A DNA stretch of 64,000 nt, from positions 1,984,001 through 2,048,000 of the forward strand of contig NZ_CP066370.1 of NCBI RefSeq assembly GCF_016406325.1. Direction: 5' to 3'. The position numbers and the translations under genes were made by a program. Below the pieces are notes generated by a model. The model was not told the DNA's origin. It searched no databases and saw nothing but the letters and a program-made list of their open reading frames with translations. Shown here piece by piece: positions 41,346 to 51,123 of the stretch; position 1 is the stretch's first letter; each line of letters begins with the position of its first letter. Source of the DNA: Shewanella putrefaciens (GTDB taxonomy: Bacteria > Pseudomonadota > Gammaproteobacteria > Enterobacterales > Shewanellaceae).

Positions 41346-41374
41346 ATAGTAAAACGCTCTGTTGGATGAGTCAA
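41346..41374 (-). promoter_or_regulatory. Promoter of the tRNA-Asn cluster
   Basis: Minus strand: TTGACT (41369-41374), 17-bp spacer, TACTAT (41346-41351), then a GC-rich discriminator GCGCTCC, as in stringently controlled stable-RNA promoters. Confidence 0.8.
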
Positions 41375-41754
41375 CTCGAGTTACTAAAAAAAGTGTAATT
41401 ATGCTGTTAAGTGCTCATCTAATGTGCATCGTGGTGTAGAAATCGACATTTTTCTGAATAATTAACTTATCTTTTCGGAAGATAGCACTTATTGCCGCGA
41501 TGATTTGTAGGCTTTAAGCGTAAATAAACGCAACGAACAAACTTATGGCGATGCAGAGTGACAATAACGGGGTATTAAGTGAAGTGACTTTTAATACTCT
41601 GTAGTAGTAACGCATAAGGTCGGCATCATTTCAGATTGTGAAATTAGAAAAGTGGCAACATTTATCAAATGTAATTTTATTACCAAATGTTGCTTTGCTG
41701 TTGCTGAACAAGCCAATAGGGCTCAATCCCGCATGGACGCTAGGTTATTTCGAC

Positions 41755-41777
41755 TTATCAACAAATTCTGTGGATAA
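41755..41777. promoter_or_regulatory. Pair of DnaA-box-like sites upstream of uvrB
   Basis: TTATCAACA (41755-41763, one change from TTATCCACA) and TGTGGATAA (41769-41777, exact reverse complement of TTATCCACA) face each other across five bases. Confidence 0.45.
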
Positions 41778-42176
41778 CCCTGTGGGCGGTATGAAAAAAC
41801 AAGCGGCAAAGCCTTGTGCTGTGGGCGAAAGACTTAAATTGCACCATTTTGGTTGTTAAAAAATTAGATCAATAAAATCAACTTGATAGCAAAAGCAATT
41901 GTGATTTTTACCGAGACTCAATGTCGTTGCATTTTTGTAATATAGTAAAACCCCGTTCTTGTGTATTAAATTGGCATTTCTACTGAGTTTTAGCGCATTT
42001 TATCGACATTTAAAGCCCTGAGTTATCGTGGTATAAAAGTTTCATATTTTCTCCATCAAGTTGTCATCTTAGCAAGTTAGTGAGGGTGTTGGGATTGTGA
42101 CGTCATTTGGATAAGTGCTGGAGCTTAGTTCGCGACTTGATTAGAATGACTCGACTAACCAAAAGGATATGTACGC

Positions 42177-44183
42177 GTGTCAGAATCTGTTTTTCAGCTT
42201 GAATCGCAATTTGCTCCCGCTGGCGATCAGCCTGCGGCCATTACAAAGTTAGTTGATGGTTTAGAGTCGGGACTTGCCTGCCAAACCTTACTTGGGGTCA
42301 CGGGATCGGGTAAGACGTTTACGATTGCCAATGTCATTGCCAAATTAGGACGGCCAACCATTATTATGGCGCCCAATAAAACCTTGGCAGCGCAGCTTTA
42401 TGGCGAGATGAAAGAGTTTTTCCCCCATAATGCGGTTGAGTATTTTGTCTCTTACTATGATTACTACCAGCCTGAAGCCTATGTGCCCGCATCAAATACT
42501 TTTATTGAAAAGGATGCCTCTGTTAATGCTCACATTGAACAGATGCGTTTGTCGGCCACAAAAGCCTTATTAGAACGTAAAGATGTAGTGCTGATTGCCT
42601 CAGTGTCAGCTATTTATGGTTTGGGTGATCCCGATTCCTACTTGAAAATGTTGTTGCATCTACGCCAAGGTGACAGTCTGGGACAACGCGATATGTTAAA
42701 GCGTCTTAGTGAGCTGCAATATACGCGTAATGATATTGAATTGCAGCGCGGTACGTTTCGCGTGCGTGGTGAAGTGATTGATATTTTTCCAGCAGATTCT
42801 GATCGTTATGCAATTCGGGTTGAGCTGTTTGATGATGAAATTGAGCGTTTAAGTGAATTCGACCCTTTAACGGGGCAAATCATCAAACGTATCGCACGTA
42901 CAACCGTTTACCCTAAGACTCACTATGTCACGCCAAGGGAAAAAATCCTTGAGGCAACCGAGTTAATTAAGGAGGAATTGCGGGAGCGTAAACAGTATCT
43001 ACTGGATAATAATAAACTGATTGAAGCCCAGCGGATCCATGAGCGGGTGCAATACGATGTGGAGATGATGGTCGAATTGGGCTACTGCTCTGGTATTGAA
43101 AACTACTCGCGCTATTTGTCTGGCCGCGCACCGGGGGAAGGGCCACCAACCTTGCTCGACTACTTACCTGCCGATGGTTTACTCATTATTGATGAGTCCC
43201 ATGTGACTGTGCCGCAAATTGGCGCTATGTATAAAGGCGATCGTTCCCGTAAAACCACCTTAGTGGAATATGGCTTTAGATTACCATCGGCATTAGATAA
43301 TCGGCCGCTCAAATTTGAAGAGTTTGAGCAGTTAATGCCGCAAACGATTTATGTGTCGGCGACGCCTAGCCTCTATGAGCTGGAAAAGAGTGAAGGAGAG
43401 ATAGCTGAACAAGTTGTCCGGCCTACAGGATTGCTCGATCCCGAGCTGGAAGTACGCCCTGTGGCGACACAGGTCGATGATTTATTATCTGAAATAGCCA
43501 AACGTGTCGCGGTCAATGAGCGGGTGTTAGTCACCACACTAACAAAGCGCATGTCGGAGGATTTGACTGAATACCTCGACGAACATGGGGTAAAAGTGCG
43601 TTATCTGCATTCGGACATAGACACAGTTGAACGGGTTGAGATCATCCGCGATCTGCGCTTAGGTAAGTTTGATGTGTTGGTCGGCATCAACCTATTACGT
43701 GAGGGCTTAGATATGCCAGAAGTGTCATTGGTGTGTATTTTAGACGCTGATAAAGAGGGCTTCTTGCGCTCTGAACGCTCGCTTATCCAAACCATTGGCC
43801 GCGCTGCACGTAACGTCAATGGTAAAGTGATCCTCTATGCCGATCGCATCACTAATTCAATGGCTAAAGCGATAGGGGAAACTGACCGTCGCCGCGAGAA
43901 GCAACGTGCTCATAATTTGAAAAACGGTATAGTCCCCAAAGGCGTCGTTAAGCGTATTACCGATGTGATGGATGTGGATGATGGCCGCGACAGTAAAGCT
44001 GTGTATGGCAAAGTGGCTGAGCCTAAGTCCCATTACCATAAAGCCGATGCGGCAGAGTTGAGCCATCAAATCGATCAACTTGAGAAAAAGATGCACGAAC
44101 ATGCGCGCAACTTAGAGTTTGAACAAGCGGCGGCAATGCGTGATGAAGTCAAGCACCTGCGGGAATTGTTGATCAAAGCGTAG
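42177..44183 (+). CDS. uvrB: Excinuclease ABC subunit B
   Basis: UvrB verifies lesions after UvrA loading and recruits UvrC. The 668-residue protein has Walker A GVTGSGKT near 39-46, the beta-hairpin [12 protein letters not shown], helicase motifs ([23 protein letters not shown]) and the C-terminal UVR domain ([12 protein letters not shown]). The GTG start at 42177 follows AAGGAT by six bases. It is monocistronic, ended by a terminator. Confidence 0.97.
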   Translation: MSESVFQLESQFAPAGDQPAAITKLVDGLESGLACQTLLGVTGSGKTFTIANVIAKLGRPTIIMAPNKTLAAQLYGEMKEFFPHNAVEYFVSYYDYYQPEAYVPASNTFIEKDASVNAHIEQMRLSATKALLERKDVVLIASVSAIYGLGDPDSYLKMLLHLRQGDSLGQRDMLKRLSELQYTRNDIELQRGTFRVRGEVIDIFPADSDRYAIRVELFDDEIERLSEFDPLTGQIIKRIARTTVYPKTHYVTPREKILEATELIKEELRERKQYLLDNNKLIEAQRIHERVQYDVEMMVELGYCSGIENYSRYLSGRAPGEGPPTLLDYLPADGLLIIDESHVTVPQIGAMYKGDRSRKTTLVEYGFRLPSALDNRPLKFEEFEQLMPQTIYVSATPSLYELEKSEGEIAEQVVRPTGLLDPELEVRPVATQVDDLLSEIAKRVAVNERVLVTTLTKRMSEDLTEYLDEHGVKVRYLHSDIDTVERVEIIRDLRLGKFDVLVGINLLREGLDMPEVSLVCILDADKEGFLRSERSLIQTIGRAARNVNGKVILYADRITNSMAKAIGETDRRREKQRAHNLKNGIVPKGVVKRITDVMDVDDGRDSKAVYGKVAEPKSHYHKADAAELSHQIDQLEKKMHEHARNLEFEQAAAMRDEVKHLRELLIKA

Positions 44184-44208
44184 CGATATTATTGCGGTTA
44201 ACATTATT

Positions 44209-44245
44209 AAAAAGCCGTCTAGCAATCATGCTACGACGGCTTTTT
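44209..44245 (+). terminator. Intrinsic terminator after uvrB
   Basis: AAAAAGCCGTC pairs with GACGGCTTTTT, with an inner partial stem (TAGCA/TGCTA). Confidence 0.85.
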
Positions 44246-44263
44246 AATATCCGCAGATGGGGG

Positions 44264-44860
44264 CTAAATGGTGCCTTTCGAGTGTTCTAATTTAAGCTTA
44301 ATAAACACCGCTAAAGCGCAAATCAGCCCGCAGATTAAGCCGACCAAATGCGCCTCGGTTGCTACGCGAGCGCCTATCATGGCGGTGACATCATTGCTGG
44401 CACCATAAAGCTGTTCGTAACCGACCTTGATGATAACGCCAACGAGCAGCAGATAGCCTGAGCGCAGCTTACGGACAATATCCTGCACTGCGCCGTAGGC
44501 GAACAAGCCATGCAACATACCGCTTAAGCCGACATAACCAAGCAATTGCGGATAGCCTAAATACAAGCCTATACCTTCGAGTAAACATAACACGAAAAAT
44601 AGTGCACTTAAGCCTTTGAGATGATAATGAAAATGGTGCAAAAATAGCACCACCCACAGCCCTGCAAGGTTCATCAATAGATGCCATTGATTCGTGTGCA
44701 GTAAATTTCCACTGATTAATCGCCACCACTCCCCCTCACTAATGGCACTGCGGCGATAGGCGAGTAGGTTATCGACAGCAGGGCTTGCTAAGCCTGCGAC
44801 ATACAAACCCGCACAAAGAAGACTCACCATCAGTGCGACCCAATAGGGACTGCGTATCAT
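44264..44860 (-). CDS. rrtA: Rhombosortase (rhomboid-family intramembrane protease)
   Basis: The 198-residue protein has about six membrane helices. The catalytic Ser113 is in GLSGMLHG and the catalytic His171 in EAHLVG. Length and motifs fit rhombosortase rather than GlpG. Rhombosortases cleave proteins with a GlyGly-CTERM tail on their way to the type II secretion system or cell surface; no such substrate gene is in the window. The start overlaps the queC stop by four bases (ATGA), so it is translated after queC. Confidence 0.85.
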   Translation of the reverse strand: MIRSPYWVALMVSLLCAGLYVAGLASPAVDNLLAYRRSAISEGEWWRLISGNLLHTNQWHLLMNLAGLWVVLFLHHFHYHLKGLSALFFVLCLLEGIGLYLGYPQLLGYVGLSGMLHGLFAYGAVQDIVRKLRSGYLLLVGVIIKVGYEQLYGASNDVTAMIGARVATEAHLVGLICGLICALAVFIKLKLEHSKGTI

Positions 44861-45594
44861 GCTTTAGGCTCGCTAGCGTCAAGCTCAGCCATAACCGCCG
44901 CTTTATTCTGTAGATAGTCGTCTAATCCACGTTTGCGAAGATGACAGGCAGGGCAATCACCACAGCCATCGCCAATCACACCGTTATAACAGGTGAGAGT
45001 ATGGTGGCGAACCAGATCGAGTTGCTGATATTTATCCGCCAGTGCCCAGGTTTGTGCCTTATTGAGCCACATCAAAGGCGTGATGATTTTTAGTTGTTTA
45101 TCCATGCCTTGAACTAAGGCGGATTCCATCGCTTTGACAAAATCGTTACGACAATCAGGGTAGCCTGAAAAATCGGTTTCACACACGCCTGTGATAATCG
45201 CCTCAGCGCCTAATTGATAGGCATAAATGCCTGCAAGCGTTAAAAATAAAATATTACGGCCGGGCACGAAGGTATTGGGCAGGCCATTTTCCATCAACTC
45301 GTGTGAAACAGGTATCGCATCACGGGTGAGGGCTGAAATAGCTAACTCATTGAGTAAGGTGACATCCATGACTTTATGGCTGGTGATCTTCAAGCGTTTT
45401 GCTAAGGATTTGGCGACTTCAATTTCTTCGCGGTGACGTTGGCCGTAGTCAAAGGTGATCCCATGTACTTCATCGTACTGGGTTAGGGCTTGAATAAGAC
45501 AGGTTGTTGAGTCTTGTCCGCCACTGAAGACAACCACGGCTTTGGATGTGGCAGTTTTTGACTCGAATGTTTTTTGCAATATGCTCGTTGACAT
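44857..45594 (-). CDS. queC: 7-cyano-7-deazaguanine synthase
   Basis: QueC makes preQ0 from carboxydeazaguanine with ATP and ammonia, in queuosine synthesis. The 245-residue protein has the PP-loop [10 protein letters not shown] near 24-33 and the zinc cysteines in [14 protein letters not shown] chose ATG 45594 (MSTSILQ); a GTG at 45606 adds four residues. queE, the preceding step, is divergently transcribed about 170 bp away. Confidence 0.95.
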   Translation of the reverse strand: MSTSILQKTFESKTATSKAVVVFSGGQDSTTCLIQALTQYDEVHGITFDYGQRHREEIEVAKSLAKRLKITSHKVMDVTLLNELAISALTRDAIPVSHELMENGLPNTFVPGRNILFLTLAGIYAYQLGAEAIITGVCETDFSGYPDCRNDFVKAMESALVQGMDKQLKIITPLMWLNKAQTWALADKYQQLDLVRHHTLTCYNGVIGDGCGDCPACHLRKRGLDDYLQNKAAVMAELDASEPKA

Positions 45595-45765
45595 AAAGGA
45601 TTTCACTTCACCGTAGAACAGGTATCAATAGAGCGTTAGTGTAACTCAGGCCATAGGGCTTGCAAACTCTGGGGATACTGGTGAAATGGGCTGCTTTGGC
45701 GCAAAAACTTGCAGCTCAAGCTAAAATCCACTATAAATGCCGCCCCAGAAAAGTGGAACGCCAGC

Positions 45766-46434
45766 ATGAACTACCCAGTCAACGAAGTATTTGAAACCAT
45801 TCAAGGTGAAGGTGTCTTTACCGGAGTGCCCGCCATATTTGTCCGCTTGCAGGGTTGTCCTGTGGGATGTGCTTGGTGTGATACGAAACAGACATGGGAT
45901 GTGCTTGAAGCCGATAAGGTCTCGCCAGAGCAAGTCATTACCGTGGATGGCACGATTGGACGCTGGGCTGAACATACGGCGGATAGCTTGATTGCTGCTT
46001 TTAATGCCAAAGGGTTTACCGCGCGTCATATTGTGATCACCGGCGGTGAGCCTTGCATGTACGATTTACGCGAATTAACCGAGACCTTGCACAGTCAAGG
46101 CTTTGCGACTCAAATCGAAACCAGCGGCACCTTTGAAGTGAATTGTGCTGATAACACTTGGGTGACAGTATCACCCAAGGTGAACATGAAAGGGGGCTAT
46201 CCGGTATTAGCGCAGGCGCTAAACCGCGCCAATGAGATTAAGCATCCTATCGCGACTGAAAATCACATCGATGAACTTGATGAGTTACTGCAAGATATCG
46301 ATATTTCGGCTAAAACGATTTGCCTACAGCCGATCAGTCAAAAGCCTAGAGCGACCGAACTGGCGATGAAAGTGTGTATTGCCCGTAATTGGCGCTTATC
46401 AATCCAAACTCACAAATATTTAGATATTGACTAA
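45766..46434 (+). CDS. queE: 7-carboxy-7-deazaguanine synthase
   Basis: This radical SAM enzyme converts carboxytetrahydropterin to carboxydeazaguanine. The 222-residue protein aligns with E. coli QueE (MNYPVNEVFETIQGEGVFTG). The cluster motif is CPVGCAWC, and VITGGEPCMYD and VTVSPKVNMKGGY are conserved. ATG 45766 has GTGGAA upstream; the frame is open to 45709. Divergent from queC. Confidence 0.95.
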   Translation: MNYPVNEVFETIQGEGVFTGVPAIFVRLQGCPVGCAWCDTKQTWDVLEADKVSPEQVITVDGTIGRWAEHTADSLIAAFNAKGFTARHIVITGGEPCMYDLRELTETLHSQGFATQIETSGTFEVNCADNTWVTVSPKVNMKGGYPVLAQALNRANEIKHPIATENHIDELDELLQDIDISAKTICLQPISQKPRATELAMKVCIARNWRLSIQTHKYLDID

Positions 46435-46458
46435 GGTTTGGCGAAGTTAGGATAAATG

Positions 46459-46486
46459 TCGCCTCATTTTATGGGGCGAAATTTTT
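46459..46486 (+). terminator. Intrinsic terminator after queE
   Basis: CGCCTCAT pairs with ATGGGGCG (one G-T pair), followed by AAATTTTT. Confidence 0.65.
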
Positions 46487-46633
46487 ATGGTGCTATCAAT
46501 TGAAATTGCAGATAGGTAACAATGCAATATTTAAATAAGGAATAAAAATATTTTAAAAGTGTATTTGTGGATATAAATGAGAAAGATATCACGGAGGAAA
46601 GAAGAGATACAAAGCAAAAAATATGTGTAGAAA

Positions 46634-46718
46634 TGGTGGAGGGAGAAGGATTCGAACCTTCGAAGGCTGAGCCGTCAGATTTACAGTCTGATCCCTTTGG
46701 TCACTCGGGAACCCCTCC
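46634..46718 (-). tRNA. tRNA-Tyr (GTA), variant copy lacking G19
   Basis: 85 nt with long variable arm, anticodon loop CTGTAAA (GTA) and encoded CCA. The D loop reads GAGTGACC where the other two copies read GAGTGGCC, so the conserved G19 is A. The T loop keeps C56. Confidence 0.95.
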
Positions 46719-46820
46719 ACGTGATTTTCTATACACTTTGTAGATTCACTTAAATATTTTGGCCTGATTTAAGTGTTAAAACGAGTTTGAAACGATTGAA
46801 TGCAGAGAGTAAAGATAAGA

Positions 46821-46905
46821 TGGTGGAGGGAGAAGGATTCGAACCTTCGAAGGCTGAGCCGTCAGATTTACAGTCTGATCCCTTTGGCCACTCGGGAACC
46901 CCTCC
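46821..46905 (-). tRNA. tRNA-Tyr (GTA)
   Basis: 85 nt, anticodon GTA, long variable arm, encoded CCA; D loop GAGTGGCC is normal. Confidence 0.97.
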
Positions 46906-46960
46906 ACAAATATCTTTTACTTAACTTTTACTAACTCACTCAACTAGCTTTCAACGCAAA

Positions 46961-47045
46961 TGGTGGAGGGAGAAGGATTCGAACCTTCGAAGGCTGAGCC
47001 GTCAGATTTACAGTCTGATCCCTTTGGCCACTCGGGAACCCCTCC
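46961..47045 (-). tRNA. tRNA-Tyr (GTA), promoter-proximal copy
   Basis: Identical to the middle copy. A promoter lies just upstream at 47061-47089. Confidence 0.97.
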
Positions 47046-47060
47046 TCAATTGCGGCGGCC

Positions 47061-47089
47061 ATAGTAGTCAGAAACCTTTTGCATGTAAA
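47061..47089 (-). promoter_or_regulatory. Promoter of the tRNA-Tyr cluster
   Basis: Minus strand: TTTACA (47084-47089), 17-bp spacer, TACTAT (47061-47066), then the GC-rich discriminator GGCCGCC. The -10 and discriminator style match the tRNA-Asn promoter. Confidence 0.75.
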
Positions 47090-47170
47090 TACCCAACTTA
47101 AAAATATTCCTAAAGTTATATCTCAAGTGGTCGATTAACTAACAACGAATTGTTTTAATGATGTTTTTTT

Positions 47171-47659
47171 ATGCAAATTGATGTTCCTTTAGTCAACGAA
47201 GCCCAAATTGGCACCCGCTTAAATGCGGCGATAGAGCACAACAGACGAGGTGAGTTTGCGCTGCTGTTGTCTTTATTATCGGTTGATGCGAGGGATATGG
47301 CGCAGTTTCAATGGCAAAAAGACCTTGATACTGCTCAAAAATTACAGCAACAGTTTGAGTTACCACCTAAGCAGCCCTTACTGGCAGATTTATCCTTATT
47401 TGAACCTGTTGTTGATAATAGCCAAGTGTTTATCACGCAAGGGGCAAGAGCATTTCAACTACAGCAGGCTTTGCAACCTGAGGCGTTAGTTATCCGTGGC
47501 GCTGAACCTACGGCGATGGCTGAAGCTCTGAGTAATTGTGATTTAACCACTCAATTGCGTCAGCGTGGTCGCTTAACTTCACCTCAGATTGAACTTATGC
47601 ACTTTGCCGATCAATTAGCCATTCAACGAAATCTAATCCCTCTTCAAGCCATTGCGTAA
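47171..47659 (+). CDS. VC2046/SO_2500 family protein, function unknown
   Basis: The 162-residue soluble protein is of a family named after Vibrio and Shewanella members. It has no signal peptide or membrane helix. LNAAIEHNRRGEFALLLSLLSVDARDM near the N-terminus and HFADQLAIQRNLIPL near the end look helical. No catalytic motif is visible. It follows the tRNA-Tyr cluster on the opposite strand and is probably monocistronic. Confidence 0.8.
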   Translation: MQIDVPLVNEAQIGTRLNAAIEHNRRGEFALLLSLLSVDARDMAQFQWQKDLDTAQKLQQQFELPPKQPLLADLSLFEPVVDNSQVFITQGARAFQLQQALQPEALVIRGAEPTAMAEALSNCDLTTQLRQRGRLTSPQIELMHFADQLAIQRNLIPLQAIA

Positions 47660-47851
47660 ATTGAGCTGCTGTAATCCATTTTTCGAGATGACAAATCATT
47701 CAAACGTCACAAGCGTGAGCTAAAACCGAGTCAATCTGATTCGAATTATCTATAATTACCACCCACTTTACCTTAACTTATTCGATAGCGGTGTTTACGA
47801 CAGATGTCGTGGAACGGTATTGTTATTACTCCAAATTCAGAGGAAGACAAA

Positions 47852-48139
47852 ATGAAAGGTATTATTGCTGCGCAATCCCCAACCGTAAATGACACATGCA
47901 CAGATTGCGGTAGTTTTGTCGATATTGGCGCTGTGATTGATGAACACGATATTGTATTAGAAATACAGTTTACGGGCGCATCAGCTAAAGACGATGCTGA
48001 AAACATGGCTGAGCGTGCCAAAGCACGCTTTGGCAAGACACAAGCGAAGTTTGTCACGGTTGAAACGGGCATGAGTTTACAGTTAGTGTTTGATGTTAGT
48101 GCGGAAAAAATGATCTTTCAGCTAGAAAATGGTCTTTAA
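47852..48139 (+). CDS. YfcZ/YiiS (DUF406) family protein
   Basis: The 95-residue protein resembles E. coli YfcZ (94 residues): TCTDCGSFVDIGAVID near the start, a helix ASAKDDAENMAERAKARF, and the ending SAEKMIFQL. The function of the family is unknown. The ATG at 47852 is supported by AGAGGAAG seven bases upstream; the open frame from 47804 adds 16 residues without support. Confidence 0.85.
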   Translation: MKGIIAAQSPTVNDTCTDCGSFVDIGAVIDEHDIVLEIQFTGASAKDDAENMAERAKARFGKTQAKFVTVETGMSLQLVFDVSAEKMIFQLENGL

Positions 48140-48329
48140 AAAGCATTAGGCTCGACATCAATGTTGCCAAAATTGTAATAAATTGTGCGTCATGTTGCTG
48201 TGTTTAAGTGAGATAGTGTAATCTGCGTCAACATAAAAATTCTCAATTGGCTCAATTAATGTGCTTTAAAAAGTGCATTAATTGTTGCTAAAAATCAGTT
48301 ACCCAACACGAAGTTTTGTAGGGATCAGC

Positions 48330-50513
48330 GTGAAGCGACGTCAGCATCAACATTTATTAGAGTCTTTAGTGCATTCAACTGCAAAACAGCAGGGGGATTT
48401 TGCTAAGACCGCAGAATTAGCGACAGAGTTATTGTGTCAGAATTTAACGGTTTCTTCAGTTTCTGTATGGACGTTCTCTCCAGATCAACAAAGTCAATCT
48501 CTCGTAGCACAATTTGGCGCTATGATGTTGCAAGATATCCATAGACCTAAATTATTGCAGGCGTGCCCTCGTTATTTATATGAACTTAAAACCCGTCGTC
48601 ATATTGATGCGGGTAACACGTTGATCGATCCGCGTCTGAGTGAACTATCCCAAGTGTATTTTAATCCTCGGCAAGTATTTTCCTGCCTTGATGTGGGAAT
48701 TCGCATTAATGGACATCTTGAAGGTGTTCTCTGTATTGAACGAACCCAAGTTACACCCCATTGGCATGACAGTGAGATACATTTGGCTTGTCAGATGGCC
48801 GATCAACTTGCATTAACCCTTGCCACAAAACACGCTTATGATAAAGAAGAGCGGCTAAGCCTATTTCGCAGTGCAACAGAACAATCCCAACAAATGAGTA
48901 TGTTGATCAATTTGCATACTGAAAAAGTGGAATATGTGAATCAAGCACATGGTGAGATCACTGGGCTAACGCGTGAGCAAAGCATTGGTAGTCATTTGCG
49001 AGAGTTAACCTTCTTTAAGCAACATCCCCAACTCGCAGAGGAAACGCTCGCACAAATCTTTAGGGGAGAGCAGGCAAAAGGTGAAGTACAATTTCGCCGT
49101 GCAGATGGCAGTTATTATTGGCTTAAGTATGTGGTTAGCCAATTTATTACTGAACGAGGAAATCACTACGCCTTAGTGTCCGGAGAAGAAAGCACGGATG
49201 AGCATAATTACAAAATAGAACTAGAGCGGCTTGCTTGGCGTTGTAGTTTAACGGGATTACATAACCGCAGTCATTTTAACCGAGTGCTAGAGCGAACCAG
49301 TAAAGGGCTGCTCTTATTAGTTGATCTTGTCGGCTTTAAACGTTTTAACGATACCTATGGCCATGAACATGGTGATAGTTTATTAATCGAAATTGCGCGC
49401 CGTTTGAAACATTTCTCTGAGATCAATAAAGCCACGGAAATTGCCCGTGTAGGGAGTGATGAGTTTGTGGTGCTGTTGACGGATGATAATGCCGTCTATG
49501 ATCTTGATTATTTCAGTACCCGTTTATATCAACATCTATCAGCGCCAATGTTAATCGGTCGAGAGCAAATAGAACCTAAACCTGCTTTAGCGGTGGTGGA
49601 TATTGCCTCCGTTGCCAATTTATTTGCGCCACTTACCTGTGCTGATATTGCAGTGCAATACGCTAAGAAGAAAAAAGGTACTTCGATTCAAGTGTTTAAT
49701 AGCACTTTGCTCAGCGCTTTTAAGGAAGATGCACAGATAGAGCGTGATTTACACAGTGCCATTCGTGGACGTCAATTTGAACTTTATTACCAACCGCTTA
49801 GGGATCTTGGATTACAAACCTATATCGGTGCCGAAGCGTTGATCCGTTGGCATCACCCCAAAAAAGGGGTTCTATATCCCGGTGCTTTTATTGATATTGC
49901 TGAGCAGTCAGGAATGATCAATGCGATTGGTAGTTGGGTACTGGAGGCCGCTTGTCGGCAACTCAATCTTTGGCAGCATCATAATGCCGATCTGACTATG
50001 CATGTAAACGTCTCTGCACGGCAGTTCTTTAGCGGTAATTTATACGAACAAGTATGGCAATTACTTACCCGTTATCGTTTAAAGCCTAAAACCTTAATCT
50101 TAGAAATTACTGAAACAGAGCTGATGGGGGATATCCGTCATGCCACGTTATTATGTCAAGAGTTAGCTGAATTAGGTGTTGGACTTGCTATTGATGATTT
50201 TGGGACGGGTTATAGCTCGATGCGTTACTTAAAGCAATTCCCCATTAGTAAGTTGAAAATTGACCGTTCCTTTATTTCCGATCTCACCATTAGCCGTGAA
50301 AGTCGTGAAATTGTTTCGGCGATTATAGCTATGGCGAATGCGTTGAATATTTCTTTAACGGCAGAAGGGGTCGAAACCATTGAACAAGAGGCCTTTTTGG
50401 CAAAAAGTTGCTGCCATCAGGCTCAGGGATATTTATACAGTCCTGCACTGAGAGAACCTGAATTTGCTCAATTTTTACTTTCAGCAAATCGTTCTTCTGT
50501 ACTGACACATTGA
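48330..50513 (+). CDS. GAF-PAS-GGDEF-EAL protein, probable c-di-GMP phosphodiesterase
   Basis: The 727-residue cytoplasmic protein has a GAF-like sensor at about 15-170, a PAS domain at about 180-285, a GGDEF domain with GSDEF at 375-379, and an EAL domain. The EAL catalytic set is complete: EAL at 502-504, NVSARQF, EITETE, DDFGTGYSS from 622, KIDRSF and AEGVET. It should hydrolyse c-di-GMP; the GGDEF half lacks the second Gly and may be regulatory. I chose the GTG at 48330 (MKRRQHQHLLES) with GTAGGGA upstream; a TTG at 48282 is the alternative. Confidence 0.88.
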   Translation: MKRRQHQHLLESLVHSTAKQQGDFAKTAELATELLCQNLTVSSVSVWTFSPDQQSQSLVAQFGAMMLQDIHRPKLLQACPRYLYELKTRRHIDAGNTLIDPRLSELSQVYFNPRQVFSCLDVGIRINGHLEGVLCIERTQVTPHWHDSEIHLACQMADQLALTLATKHAYDKEERLSLFRSATEQSQQMSMLINLHTEKVEYVNQAHGEITGLTREQSIGSHLRELTFFKQHPQLAEETLAQIFRGEQAKGEVQFRRADGSYYWLKYVVSQFITERGNHYALVSGEESTDEHNYKIELERLAWRCSLTGLHNRSHFNRVLERTSKGLLLLVDLVGFKRFNDTYGHEHGDSLLIEIARRLKHFSEINKATEIARVGSDEFVVLLTDDNAVYDLDYFSTRLYQHLSAPMLIGREQIEPKPALAVVDIASVANLFAPLTCADIAVQYAKKKKGTSIQVFNSTLLSAFKEDAQIERDLHSAIRGRQFELYYQPLRDLGLQTYIGAEALIRWHHPKKGVLYPGAFIDIAEQSGMINAIGSWVLEAACRQLNLWQHHNADLTMHVNVSARQFFSGNLYEQVWQLLTRYRLKPKTLILEITETELMGDIRHATLLCQELAELGVGLAIDDFGTGYSSMRYLKQFPISKLKIDRSFISDLTISRESREIVSAIIAMANALNISLTAEGVETIEQEAFLAKSCCHQAQGYLYSPALREPEFAQFLLSANRSSVLTH

Positions 50514-50603
50514 ATGTTGGTTCATTGGTAGCATAAATTAGGCAATAAATATCACCTCAATAAAAACAACAATCACATTATAGAGATTCTTAATGCCGAC
50601 AAA

Positions 50604-51095
50604 TTAGAGGGAATTCAAACAGCATTGCTTGAATTTTTTACCACTATGGCAAATACAAGGAGCATTTCTACTCGGTAGTTTGGCCGTCATTTGTTTACCT
50701 TTGGTATAATACCAACGGTTATCCTGATAAATAAATTCTGAATGTTCATAGATTGCATCGATTTCACCTTCAAGTTTATACCAAGCCTTGAAGGTGACTG
50801 TACCTTGTTTTAGTGCAGTTGAATTGACAAATTCTTCGCTCGCTATCAGATCTAGCCCAAGCCAGTGTGGGTGAGGGCCTAGATTAAGGTTGGCTAAGGT
50901 AAGGTCTCCAAGAAAGTCAGGGTGCTGGGTTTTGATTATGTAATCAAATTTTTTCAAGGCAAAAGCGCTGTAGCGAGAGCGCATGAGTTGCTCCGCTCTA
51001 TGGGCGAAAGTGCTATCAAGGTGCAGTGGCTCGCAGCAGTCTCGATAGTATTTCCCCGTACCACATGGGCAGATATATTCTGGGCTCATTGTCAT
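50604..51095 (-). CDS. ychJ: YchJ family protein with two SEC-C type metal motifs
   Basis: The 163-residue protein has an N-terminal [13 protein letters not shown] and a C-terminal [13 protein letters not shown], each a SEC-C zinc motif. An NTF2-like core with the conserved [23 protein letters not shown] lies between them. This matches the UPF0225/YchJ family. Its role is uncertain. ATG at 51095; a second ATG two codons later is possible. Confidence 0.88.
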   Translation of the reverse strand: MTMSPEYICPCGTGKYYRDCCEPLHLDSTFAHRAEQLMRSRYSAFALKKFDYIIKTQHPDFLGDLTLANLNLGPHPHWLGLDLIASEEFVNSTALKQGTVTFKAWYKLEGEIDAIYEHSEFIYQDNRWYYTKGKQMTAKLPSRNAPCICHSGKKFKQCCLNSL

Positions 51096-51123
51096 TACTT
51101 ATAATAAATTATGTGGTAACCGA

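Larger units (their letters stand above)
41304..42176. other. Long intergenic region between tRNA-Asn cluster and uvrB
   Basis: The region contains the tRNA promoter and a pair of DnaA-box-like sites. An open frame at 41638-41859 (73 codons) has no ribosome binding site or recognisable motif, so I do not call it a gene. I searched for a CTG-N10-CAG LexA box before uvrB and found none. Confidence 0.45.

Noticed and set aside
41638..41859. 73-codon open frame upstream of uvrB
   Set aside because: Its start (an ORF-opening TTG/GTG-like codon) lacks a ribosome site, it has no recognisable motif, and it contains the DnaA-box pair. Treated as intergenic.
41860..42176. LexA (SOS) box for uvrB
   Set aside because: No CTG-N10-CAG palindrome could be found on inspection of the upstream region.
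46634..47045. tRNA clusters as attachment sites of an integrated element
   Set aside because: No integrase gene, direct repeat of a tRNA 3' end or foreign-looking region adjoins either tRNA cluster.
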